Source: Rhizobiaceae bacterium
GTDB lineage: Bacteria; Pseudomonadota; Alphaproteobacteria; Rhizobiales; Rhizobiaceae
Length of the DNA: 39,779 bases
Reading direction: 5' to 3'
NCBI GenBank assembly: GCA_019635695.1
Contig: JAHBYZ010000028.1
Location: 1-39,779, forward strand
Positions 33,920-39,779 of the stretch are shown one piece after another (the stretch's first letter is position 1; each line of letters begins with the position of its first letter). The position numbers were made by a program, and so were the translations under genes. The notes below the pieces were generated by a model. The model saw nothing but the letters and a program-made list of their open reading frames with translations, made no database searches and was not told the DNA's origin.

Positions 33920-35422
33920 CTACTGGAAGGCGGTTTCGGAAAAGCTTCTGAGCTTGCGCGAATGCAGCCGCTCCGGCGGCATCTGCGCCAGTTTCTCGAC
34001 CGCTCTCAGCCCGATCTTCAGGTGCTGCAGCACCTGCCGCTTGTAGAATTCGGTCGCCATGCCGGGCAGCTTGAGCTCGCCGTGCAGCGGCTTGTCGGAC
34101 ACGCAAAGCAGCGTGCCGTAAGGCACCCGGAACCGGAATCCGTTGGCCGCGATGGTGGCGGACTCCATGTCGAGCGCGATGGCGCGGCTCTGCGACAGGC
34201 GCTGCACCGGTCCCTTCTGGTCGCGCAGCTCCCAGTTGCGGTTGTCGATGGTGGCCACCGTGCCGGTGCGCATGATGCGCTTCAAATCGTAGCCTTCCAG
34301 CCCCGTCACCTCGGCGACCGCCTCCTGCAAGGCCACTTGCACCTCGGCCAGCGCCGGGATCGGCACCCAGACGGGCAGGTCGTCGTCGAGCACGTGGTCC
34401 TCGCGGACGTAGGCGTGCGCCAGCACGTAGTCGCCAAGCGCCTGGCTGTTGCGCAGCCCGGCGCAGTGGCCGAGCATCAGCCACGCATGCGGCCGCAGCA
34501 CGGCGATGTGGTCGGTGATGGTCTTGGCGTTGGAAGGCCCGACGCCGATGTTCACCATGGTGATGCCGTTGTGGCCCTTCTTCACCAGGTGGTAGGCCGG
34601 CATCTGCGGCAGCCGCACCGGCGCATTGCCTTCGGTCGGCTCGGTCGCGCCGGCCAGCGTCACCAGATTGCCGGGCTCCACGAACGCATCATATCCGCCG
34701 CCGCCCTGTGCCATCAGTTCGCGGGCATGCACGACGAACTCGTCGATGTAGAACTGGTAGTTTGTGAACAGCACGAAGTTCTGGAATTGGCGCGGGCTGG
34801 TCGCGGTGTAGTGCGCCAGCCGGTGCAGCGAATAGTCGATGCGCTGCGCGGTGAACGGCGCCAGCGGCTGCGGCTCGCCGGGGTTTGGCTCGAAGATGCC
34901 GTTGGCGATGCGGTCGTCGGTGGAGTTGAGGTCCGGCACGTCGAACAGGTCGCGCAGCGGCCGCTCTATGCGCTCGGCCACCGCGGCGTCGACATAGGTG
35001 CCTTCGAGGAAGGCGAAGTGCACCGGGATCGGCGTCTCGCTCTCGCCAACCATGATAGGCACGCCGTGGTTGCGCATCAGGTGGCGTATCTGATCAGTCA
35101 GGTAGCTCTTGAACAGGTCCGGTCGGGTGATCGTCGTCGAATAGTAACCGGGCACCGAGACGTGGCCGTAGGCAAGGCGGGAATCCGCTTGCGTGTAAGA
35201 CGGGATCTGCACACCGATTTCGGGGTAGTAGGCGCGATAACGCCGCGCCTCGCTGGAGCCGTTGCCGAGCGCGTTGAACGAGTCGCGCAGGAAGGCCGTG
35301 TTGCGCTCGTAGAGCGCCATGAGTTCGGCCACAGCCTCGCCCGCGTCGTCAAAGCTCTTGCGCGCGTATGGCTCGGGGTAGGCGACAGATTCGATGGGAG
35401 TTGGGTAGATTCGCTTTTCCAT
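33920..35422 (-). CDS. amn: AMP nucleosidase
   Basis: Amn hydrolyses AMP to adenine and ribose 5-phosphate and balances adenylate pools. The 500-residue protein starts MEKRIYPTPIESVAYPEPYA. The N-terminal domain is typical (YYPEIGVQIPSYTQADSRLAYGHV, in part), and the C-terminal domain is of nucleoside-phosphorylase type, with NIGVGPSNAKTITDH and LDMESATIAANG (about residue 415-425). ATG 35422 has no ribosome binding site, but TATATT ends 5 bp upstream of it, so the message is probably leaderless. An in-frame ATG at 35449 would add nine residues and lies upstream of that -10. Confidence 0.93.
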   Translation of the reverse strand: MEKRIYPTPIESVAYPEPYARKSFDDAGEAVAELMALYERNTAFLRDSFNALGNGSSEARRYRAYYPEIGVQIPSYTQADSRLAYGHVSVPGYYSTTITRPDLFKSYLTDQIRHLMRNHGVPIMVGESETPIPVHFAFLEGTYVDAAVAERIERPLRDLFDVPDLNSTDDRIANGIFEPNPGEPQPLAPFTAQRIDYSLHRLAHYTATSPRQFQNFVLFTNYQFYIDEFVVHARELMAQGGGGYDAFVEPGNLVTLAGATEPTEGNAPVRLPQMPAYHLVKKGHNGITMVNIGVGPSNAKTITDHIAVLRPHAWLMLGHCAGLRNSQALGDYVLAHAYVREDHVLDDDLPVWVPIPALAEVQVALQEAVAEVTGLEGYDLKRIMRTGTVATIDNRNWELRDQKGPVQRLSQSRAIALDMESATIAANGFRFRVPYGTLLCVSDKPLHGELKLPGMATEFYKRQVLQHLKIGLRAVEKLAQMPPERLHSRKLRSFSETAFQ

Positions 35423-35427
35423 GGCTG

Positions 35428-35433
35428 AATATA
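35428..35433 (-). promoter_or_regulatory. -10 element of amn, implying a leaderless message
   Basis: On the - strand TATATT (35433-35428) matches the -10 consensus at 5 of 6 positions and is only five bases from the ATG at 35422. No Shine-Dalgarno sequence is seen. The -35 region is not distinct. Confidence 0.4.
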
Positions 35434-35515
35434 GTGGAACACAACGCATGTTGCGAGAGTGTGCCGCGCCATGCGGCGTCGCGTCCGCGCCATTTTTCGG
35501 CAGATGCCTAACGCG

Positions 35516-35677
35516 TCAGCGCCGCTGCACCCCGATAGCGATGACCAGCCCCGAGCCGTTCGCATAGCGATGTGTCTCGCCGATGAAACGGTCGCCACCG
35601 GTTCTCACCTGGGCGATTGCCGCCAGAGGGGCGGCTGCGACGGCGAGCAGGAGGGCAAGGCGAAACGCGATACGCAT
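35516..35677 (-). CDS. Very small secreted protein (53 aa)
   Basis: The reading frame gives a textbook signal peptide, MRIAFRLALLLAVAAAPLAA followed by IAQ, then a mature peptide of about 30 residues (VRTGGDRFIGETHRYANGSG and more, ending QRR). It is shorter than the usual gene-calling limit. No cysteine and no family I recognise. The ribosome binding site is poor. It is 53 bp downstream of another tiny secreted protein in the same direction and 93 bp upstream of amn. The signal peptide is the main evidence; the two frames in tandem make coincidence less likely. Confidence 0.5.
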   Translation of the reverse strand: MRIAFRLALLLAVAAAPLAAIAQVRTGGDRFIGETHRYANGSGLVIAIGVQRR

Positions 35678-35730
35678 GAGACGAACTCAAAAACTGGAAC
35701 TGGCAGGTGGCTGGCGGCGGTGGCCGCAGC

Positions 35731-35886
35731 TCAGCGATCGGCGCGGCAGCCGTCGGCCGAAAGCAGGTCGCAGGGCGGCGATTGCCAGGGGCGCGGCGTC
35801 CTGCCGGCATCGGCGGCCATCATGGCCAGCACCGTGCCGGCGAGCGCGGTTGCAAAGCAGATGAGCGTGAAGCGGCGAACGATCAT
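35731..35886 (-). CDS. Very small secreted or membrane-tethered protein (51 aa)
   Basis: The frame encodes a basic N-terminus and hydrophobic helix (MIVRRFTLICFATALAGTVL), then a short mature part with two cysteines (PWQSPPCDLLSADGCRADR) that could form a disulfide. AGGGGA a few bases upstream of the ATG is a good ribosome binding site. It is one of two consecutive small exported proteins, 127 bp downstream of a DUF2147 gene. I do not recognise a family. Confidence 0.5.
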   Translation of the reverse strand: MIVRRFTLICFATALAGTVLAMMAADAGRTPRPWQSPPCDLLSADGCRADR

Positions 35887-36013
35887 GGCGGTCCCCTGAG
35901 CCGACTATGGGGCCATGATGCCTGTGCGGGGCTGAACTCGCGCTGAGGGCGCCGTTCAGCCGGGGTTCAAGGAGGTTAACCGAAAGAAGGGAAGGTTAAG
36001 GCCGATCTGGGCT

Positions 36014-36397
36014 TTAGTTGGCGGCGCTCGCGTGCGCCTGCCTGGTCAGTCGCTCGGTCTTGCACAGAATGAGCATGACGCAGCCGCTGACGGACAGCAC
36101 GTTGCCTTCCACCCAGGCGCGGCCGCGGTAGCGCTTGCCGTCTTTCACCTTGATGATCTGGCCCGTGTAGCGCCCGGTGCCGTTGCCCTTCACGCAGCCG
36201 ATGCTGCGTCCCTTGAATTCGCCGCTGATGACCGTGCCGCAATATTCGCCGTTGCGCTCGGCCGACTCGATCAGGATGCCGTTTGGCAGCCGCCATATGC
36301 CGAGGATGGGCTCGGACGCCGCCGCCTGCGCGGCGGCCGCGACGATCATCGCCGCCGCGATCGCAATCTTACGGATACCGGATACGAAACTGAACAT
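36014..36397 (-). CDS. DUF2147-family secreted protein (copy 1)
   Basis: This 127-residue protein has a signal peptide (about 1-27) and a DUF2147-type domain (ILGIWRLPNGILIESAERNG, FKGRSIGCVKGNGTG, GRAWVEGNVLSVSGCV). Four cysteines (in YCGTV, SIGC, SGCV and LCKTE) are shared with the paralogue at 36557-36901; two disulfides are likely. About half of the domain residues are identical between the two. The function of DUF2147 is not established; a lipocalin-like ligand-binding fold in the periplasm has been suggested. The ribosome binding site is weak. It lies 159 bp downstream of its paralogue. Confidence 0.83.
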   Translation of the reverse strand: MFSFVSGIRKIAIAAAMIVAAAAQAAASEPILGIWRLPNGILIESAERNGEYCGTVISGEFKGRSIGCVKGNGTGRYTGQIIKVKDGKRYRGRAWVEGNVLSVSGCVMLILCKTERLTRQAHASAAN

Positions 36398-36556
36398 GCA
36401 CGCGCTGCCTGCCGCTGGGTCATGCAATCTTGGCGTGCGCATTGAGCAAATGCAACGCGCCAGTCCTCCCGGCGCGTCGCAACATTGATGCGGAGCGTGC
36501 AAACTTCCGTGACGTGAAGGCGCGCGACCCGTCCGCGCCCTCACCCGGCGAAAGGC

Positions 36557-36901
36557 CTACTGGCGGACCAGGTTCTCGGTCTTGCAGATCAGGCCGCCCA
36601 TGACGCAGCCGGCCAGGCCGAGCGTGTTGCCGCTGACGGTGGCCTTGCCCTTGTAGGTCTTGCCCTCGTCCAGCTTGTTGACGCTGCCGGTGTAGCTGGC
36701 GCCCGCACCTTCCATGCAGCCGATCGACTTGCCCTTGTATTCGCCGGTCAGCACCGTGCCGCAGAATTTTCCGCCCGAGCCGGCATATTTGATCAGCGTG
36801 CCGTTCGGCCGCTTCCAGGTGCCTTCGATCGGCTCTGCGGCGAACGCGGTGCCGGCCATGATCAGTCCGGCGCCCAGCGCCAGGGTCAATGTGCGTATCA
36901 T
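36557..36901 (-). CDS. DUF2147-family secreted protein (copy 2)
   Basis: This 114-residue paralogue of the gene at 36014-36397 has a signal peptide MIRTLTLALGAGLIMAGTAF and then AAEPIEGTWKRPNGT, the same four cysteines, and the core GEYKGKSIGCMEG and SGNTLGLAGCVMGGL. The start at 36901 is firm: GGGAGGA lies about 7 bases upstream. It has its own promoter region with a CTTACG/CGTAAG dyad and a hairpin in the leader. It is more compact and slightly more lysine-rich than copy 1. Tandem duplication is the simplest origin. Confidence 0.87.
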   Translation of the reverse strand: MIRTLTLALGAGLIMAGTAFAAEPIEGTWKRPNGTLIKYAGSGGKFCGTVLTGEYKGKSIGCMEGAGASYTGSVNKLDEGKTYKGKATVSGNTLGLAGCVMGGLICKTENLVRQ

Positions 36902-37343
36902 GCGGAGTCCTCCCGTCTGGGCCGCCCGCCACGGGCGGCGAATTCTTACGCGAACGTAAGGGTAAACCAGACGCTTTCGTGGCGAAAGCGGGGTGCAAGG
37001 ACCGCCAACGATCATTTTTCGTGACGCTGCACTGCCTGTTTCGTCATGCGCGGCGCGCTTGAGCGAGTGTCCGCAGGCGAGCCGACTGTCGGTCGTGGTC
37101 AATGAAGGGTTTCGTTCCGGCAGACGCATTTTAGCGATCCAAACGCCCGTAGCGAGGATTCTCAAGGATTCCGATGCTTAACGATTTCAGGCATTTACCG
37201 AAAATTCGAGCTTTGTTTTCCGCAAGTTAAGCAAGCTCATTCACCCGCCGTTCAAGCCCGCGGGTCCAGTCTCGCCTTGTCACACGACGGGTCGGCAAGA
37301 CCGCAAAGCGGCAGCCGCTCTCAGGAGAAACAGGGGACTGAAC
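36902..37343. other. 442-bp intergenic region between DUF2147 and sel1 genes
   Basis: No gene is supported here. Near the DUF2147 end it has a leader hairpin and a dyad, listed separately. The centre (37150-37240) is AT-richer than the surroundings and holds two GATTC sites 10 bp apart (37157-37161, 37167-37171). It also has an 8-bp inverted repeat TGCTTAAC (37175-37182)/GTTAAGCA (37226-37233). A CATTCA-N5-CGTTCA pair lies at 37238-37254. The divergent promoters must lie here; a small RNA cannot be excluded. Confidence 0.5.
36921..36960 (-). promoter_or_regulatory. Operator-like dyad and leader hairpin upstream of DUF2147 copy 2
   Basis: CTTACG-CGAA-CGTAAG (36945-36960) is a perfect 16-bp dyad 44 bp before the start codon. 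GCCGCCCG (36921-36928) and CGGGCGGC (36932-36939) form an 8-bp stem with a 3-base loop between the dyad and the ribosome binding site. The first is a candidate repressor or activator site; the second could shape the 5' leader. Confidence 0.45.
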
Positions 37344-37601
37344 ATGGCACGTTTTGAAATGCTCGAAGCCGGCATGGGCGCCGGCGCCCAGGCGGACATC
37401 CTGTTCGAACTGGGGCTGATGTATGCGTCGGGCCGCGACTGCGAGACCGACGTCGTCGCCGCCCACAAGTGGCTGAACATCGCTGCCATCAAGGGTTCCG
37501 ACCGCGCCGCCGCGCTGCGCACCGAACTCGCCGCGCAGATGTCGAAGTCCGAGATCGCCCAGGCGCTGCGTTCCGCCCGCGAGTGGATGACCACGCATTG
37601 A
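37344..37601 (+). CDS. Sel1-repeat-type small protein
   Basis: This 85-residue cytoplasmic protein has one Sel1-like/TPR-like unit, ILFELGLMYASGRDCETD followed by VVAAHKWLNIAAIKGSDRAA, which should form a helical hairpin. A C-terminal helix follows (SKSEIAQALRSAREWM). Such single-unit proteins usually act as protein-interaction adaptors; a partner is not evident. CAGGAG and AGGGGA lie before the ATG at 37344. It is monocistronic, with a long upstream gap and a 105-bp palindrome directly downstream. Confidence 0.85.
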   Translation: MARFEMLEAGMGAGAQADILFELGLMYASGRDCETDVVAAHKWLNIAAIKGSDRAAALRTELAAQMSKSEIAQALRSAREWMTTH

Positions 37602-37626
37602 TCGCGCTGCCGGTGCGCCGCTGACG

Positions 37627-37731
37627 GCGGAAGGCTGCGAGGGCGGGCTCAGGGAGCAAGCCTCTTGAGGGCAGGCGGACGACCGGTCGCATAAGACCGG
37701 CGCCGCGCGGCCCGTCCTCGCAGCCTTCCGC
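37627..37731. repeat. 105-bp palindromic element between convergent genes
   Basis: GCGGAAGGCTGCGAGG at 37627-37642 is repeated as its exact complement at 37716-37731, and the match extends to 22 bases with one mismatch. Inside is a second stem, CCGGTC-GCATAA-GACCGG (37683-37700). The element fills the gap between the sel1 gene and the convergent lipocalin-like gene. It can act as a bidirectional terminator. Its size is near that of RIME and Bru-RS elements, but its sequence differs from the palindrome at 4641. Confidence 0.7.
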
Positions 37732-38175
37732 TCAAACGATGATCTGCAACGCTTTCTGCCCCTCGGGCAGCAGGTGGTCGAGCTCCTCCAGTCGCTCGGC
37801 AGCCTGCGCCCGGGTGGGCTTGGCACGCGCCACGAGGTCGGCTCCCGCAGGCGTCGCCAGCGTCTTCTCGAATCCGATCAGCATCCATTCGCGCTCGTGG
37901 TGCAGCACGCGCCACCGGCTCGCGAACAGGTAGAGCAGCCCGCGTCCGCGCCACGTGAAGGCTCGGTTCGACGCATCGTCCGGCCGGTCGAAGCCGGCAA
38001 TGCGCTTCGTATGCCCTTCGCGCTCGAATTCCACCACGTCATCCAGCCCGCCGCCGCGAACCGTGTAGTTGAACGTCGGTCGCTGCCTCTTGCCGTCCAG
38101 CCACATCGGGAAGTTGCTGGCGACGATGTGCCAGCGGCCGGCCAGGTCCGAAAGCGGGAGAATGGGCGGGTTCAC
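37732..38175 (-). CDS. Hypothetical protein, lipocalin-like
   Basis: This 147-residue protein has no signal peptide. Near the start it has LAGRWHIVASNFPMWLDG, which recalls the GxW motif of lipocalins, then strands (FNYTVRGGGLDDVVEFE, FTWRGRGLLYLFASRWRVL) and an alpha-helical tail (RAQAAERLEELDHLLPEG). A ligand-binding barrel is my inference. The start is GTG at 38175, 13 bp after the GST stop, so translation is probably coupled. The gene ends at the base after the 105-bp palindrome. Other starts are far upstream inside GST and unlikely. Confidence 0.68.
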   Translation of the reverse strand: MNPPILPLSDLAGRWHIVASNFPMWLDGKRQRPTFNYTVRGGGLDDVVEFEREGHTKRIAGFDRPDDASNRAFTWRGRGLLYLFASRWRVLHHEREWMLIGFEKTLATPAGADLVARAKPTRAQAAERLEELDHLLPEGQKALQIIV

Positions 38176-38188
38176 GCTGGCCGCCCGT

Positions 38189-38815
38189 TCACGCGGGCGG
38201 AATGAACGGCTGCGAGATCGCCCGCAAGACCGGCATCGCCTCCAGCTTCTCGCAATGCGCGGCAAGCGCCGGATGTATCGACCAGTCTATCGCGCCGGGA
38301 TGGGAGTCGTTGGCGTGACGCAGCGCGCAGGCCACGGCGACGTCGGCGTGGCCGATGCGGTCGCCGAACCAGAACGCGCCGCGGCGCGCCGCCCGCTCCG
38401 CTTCCAGCACCTTGAGGGTGCCCGCGATCTGCCCGGCGCATCGACCGGCCCACGTTTCGGAAACCTGCTCGTGCAGCACCTTCTCGTAGAAGAGCGCGAC
38501 CGCTTTGTCGGCCAGTCCCGTTGCCAGCGCCATCACGCGCATGCCGTCGGTTCTTTCTCCGCCGTCGGCTGCCAGCATGCGTCGCTGCGGCGGCACCATG
38601 CGGTCGATGTGGTCGATCATGCTCGGCGAGTCGACCAGCACCGTGCCGTCGTCCAGCACCAGCGTCGGCACCCGCGTCAGCGGATTCAGCTCCGCAATCT
38701 TCCCCGCGTCGCCGAATACCGACCACGGTCTGTGTTCGAACGGGATTTCATAGAGCGTCAGCGCGATGCCGACCCTGCGCACGAAGGATGAATCATATTG
38801 GCCGATGAGGATCAT
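38189..38815 (-). CDS. Glutathione S-transferase family protein
   Basis: This 208-residue protein has the thioredoxin-like N-terminal domain: MILIGQYDSSFVRRVGIAL with a candidate catalytic serine at 9-10, the cis-proline region LTRVPTLVLDDG, and DSPSMIDHID binding the glutathione gamma-glutamyl group. An all-helical C-terminal domain follows (FGDRIGHADVAVACALRH). The exact class and substrate cannot be told. Such enzymes detoxify electrophiles or act in catabolism. It lies 13 bp before the lipocalin-like gene and 152 bp from smpB, all on the - strand. Confidence 0.9.
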   Translation of the reverse strand: MILIGQYDSSFVRRVGIALTLYEIPFEHRPWSVFGDAGKIAELNPLTRVPTLVLDDGTVLVDSPSMIDHIDRMVPPQRRMLAADGGERTDGMRVMALATGLADKAVALFYEKVLHEQVSETWAGRCAGQIAGTLKVLEAERAARRGAFWFGDRIGHADVAVACALRHANDSHPGAIDWSIHPALAAHCEKLEAMPVLRAISQPFIPPA

Positions 38816-38919
38816 GGCGCGAACCTAACCGCAAAGCCGGTTGGTGAACCAGCGCCGCTCCTGCCACCTTCCGGCGGCAGACGACCTGCCCTCCGCTACG
38901 GCTCCGGGCGTTCGGAACT

Positions 38920-38960
38920 CGAGAAGCCCATTCAGGGGCTTTTCGCCGGCCTTCGGCCGG
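38920..38960 (-). terminator. Tandem hairpins after smpB
   Basis: Just past the smpB stop the - strand has two stems: CCGGCC-GAA-GGCCGG (38960-38946), then CGAAAAGCCC-CTGAAT-GGGCTTCTCG (38945-38920), the latter with one G-U type mismatch. There is no T run, so this is either a weak terminator or an RNA-stabilising structure. The rest of the 152-bp gap to the GST gene shows nothing clear. Confidence 0.45.
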
Positions 38961-38967
38961 ACGTTCC

Positions 38968-39444
38968 TTACCCCTTGTCCCTCAGCAGCCGGCCCTTCTC
39001 GCGATCCCAGTCCCGGGCCTTCTCGCTCTGGCGCTTGTCGCCGAGGTTCTTGCCGCGGGCGAGAGCCAGCAGCAGCTTGGCCCGCCCCTGATCGTTGAAG
39101 TAGATCTTCAGCGGCACCATGGTCATGCCCTGCCGCTCGACCGCTTGGCCGAGCTTGGCCATTTCCTTCTTCTTGAGCAGCAGCTTGCGCCTGCGCCGCG
39201 GCTCATGGTTGAAGCGGTTGGCCTGCAGATATTCGGGCAAATAGGAGTTGATCAGCCAGATCTCGCCGCCCTCGACGGAGGCGTAGGACTCCGCGATGTT
39301 GGCATGGCCGCCGCGCAGCGACTTGACCTCGGTCCCGGTCAGCTGCAGCCCCGCCTCGTAGGTGTCGACCACCTCGTAGTTGAAGCGCGCCTTGCGGTTT
39401 TCCGCGGCGATCTTGTTGTTCGGGTCGGACTTCTTCTGGTTCAT
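38968..39444 (-). CDS. smpB: SsrA (tmRNA)-binding protein SmpB
   Basis: SmpB brings tmRNA to stalled ribosomes for trans-translation. The 158-residue protein has the expected OB-fold barrel ([55 protein letters not shown]) and a lysine/arginine-rich tail ([20 protein letters not shown]) that folds in the mRNA channel. It starts 25 bp after dapA and is probably co-transcribed with it. The dapA-smpB pair is common in Rhizobiales. Confidence 0.96.
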   Translation of the reverse strand: MNQKKSDPNNKIAAENRKARFNYEVVDTYEAGLQLTGTEVKSLRGGHANIAESYASVEGGEIWLINSYLPEYLQANRFNHEPRRRRKLLLKKKEMAKLGQAVERQGMTMVPLKIYFNDQGRAKLLLALARGKNLGDKRQSEKARDWDREKGRLLRDKG

Positions 39445-39469
39445 GCCGGCCTACTTCGGCATTCCAGCC

Positions 39470-39779
39470 TCAATTGACAAGTCCGGCGAACTTCATCGCC
39501 TCGTCGATCTTCGCCTGCGTTGACGCCTCGATGGTCACCAGCGGCGAGCGCACGACATTCTCGACACGCCCGAGCTTCGACAGAGCATACTTTGCGCCGG
39601 CGAGACCAGGTTCGATGAAGATCGCCTTGTGTAGCGGCATCAGCCGATCCTGAAGCTCCAGCGCCTTTGCCTTGTCGTTGGCGAGCGTCGCCTCCTGGAA
39701 CTCGGCGCACAGCCGCGGCGCGACATTCGATGTCACCGAGATGCAGCCCACGCCGCCATGCGCGTTGAAGCCGAGCGCC
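39470..39779 (-). CDS. dapA: 4-hydroxy-tetrahydrodipicolinate synthase, C-terminal part
   Basis: Only the last 100 or so residues are in the window; the rest lies to the right. The frame runs to the window edge ([20 protein letters not shown]), then [37 protein letters not shown] and the end [19 protein letters not shown]. This is the C-terminal helical part of DapA, which condenses pyruvate with aspartate semialdehyde in lysine and diaminopimelate synthesis. The GTG near 39751 is internal and not a start. It is followed by smpB. Confidence 0.9.
   Translation of the reverse strand, partial: ALGFNAHGGVGCISVTSNVAPRLCAEFQEATLANDKAKALELQDRLMPLHKAIFIEPGLAGAKYALSKLGRVENVVRSPLVTIEASTQAKIDEAMKFAGLVN

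Noticed and set aside
33962..35428. 488-codon frame antisense to amn
   Set aside because: The amn protein is unmistakable. The antisense product is low-complexity and has no recognisable motif.
35459..35899. 146-codon + strand frame in the amn-DUF2147 gap
   Set aside because: The translation looks random and has no usable ribosome binding site. The opposite strand holds two frames with real signal peptides.
35930..35961. GGCTGAAC/GTTCAGCC inverted repeat as a terminator after DUF2147 copy 1
   Set aside because: The loop is 16 bases and there is no T run on the - strand; too weak to list.
35954..35969. PhoP-like CGTTCA-N5-GGTTCA near the DUF2147/small peptide gap
   Set aside because: The nearby genes are on the opposite strand and no -10 follows at the expected distance; kept only as a hint under the feuN promoter finding.
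36993..37181. 62-codon frame in the DUF2147-sel1 gap
   Set aside because: No ribosome binding site and no plausible protein character; treated as intergenic.
1..39779. CRISPR arrays, tRNA or rRNA genes, insertion sequences, integrases, toxin-antitoxin or phage-defence genes
   Set aside because: I looked for repeats with regular spacers, cloverleaf-like segments and transposase or defence motifs and saw none apart from the GTA genes and intergenic palindromes.

Overview
The window is GC-rich chromosomal DNA of an alphaproteobacterium, most likely a Rhizobiales (Hyphomicrobiales) member close to Mesorhizobium/Phyllobacteriaceae. The evidence is the gene content and order: the end of a gene transfer agent (GTA) cluster, a FeuP/FeuQ two-component system, a ccmI-ccmE-ccmF-ccmH (cycHJKL) operon, degP, a second two-component pair, glnE and a PleC-like kinase. 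From memory this order is shared by several rhizobia; no search was run. Almost all of the DNA is coding. There is no insertion sequence, integrase, CRISPR array, rRNA or tRNA that I can see.

Left part (1-20.8 kb, mostly + strand). The window opens inside the giant GTA baseplate/host-specificity gene, followed by a short holin-like membrane protein. Next come a small periplasmic protein (FeuN-like), FeuP and FeuQ, with a 138-bp palindromic element between feuP and feuQ. A 17-kDa-antigen-type lipoprotein follows, then four cytochrome c maturation genes with a FixK/FNR-type box upstream. After these are the periplasmic protease DegP, an OmpR-type regulator and its kinase, GlnE (control of glutamine synthetase) and a secreted EF-hand protein that ends in a clear terminator. 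The PleC-like kinase is convergent with it on the - strand.

Middle part (20.8-32.9 kb). PepN lies on the - strand, divergent from a lone molybdenum-hydroxylase large subunit and an EamA transporter. An XRE/MmyB-type regulator is divergent from a small four-helix membrane protein, with a perfect dyad between them. A family-4-like uracil-DNA glycosylase follows that lacks two of the four usual Fe-S cysteines, then a secreted hypothetical protein. ETF-ubiquinone oxidoreductase comes next, with an ACGT-rich palindrome upstream. Last is a lipoprotein of the permuted NlpC/P60 (YiiX-like) type.

Right part (32.9-39.8 kb, mostly - strand). It holds a membrane-anchored endonuclease/exonuclease/phosphatase protein, AMP nucleosidase, two very small secreted proteins, two tandem DUF2147 paralogues, a Sel1-type protein (+), a lipocalin-like protein, a glutathione S-transferase, smpB and the 3' end of dapA.

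Most genes are ordinary core genes. The less expected material is between them: a FeuP/PhoP-like tandem-repeat promoter in front of feuN, two TTGA-N6-TCAA boxes, a GANTC cluster in front of pleC, several operator-like dyads, two long intergenic palindromes, and three genes whose -10 elements lie so close to the ATG that leaderless transcripts are likely. I did not find a clearly new multi-gene system.
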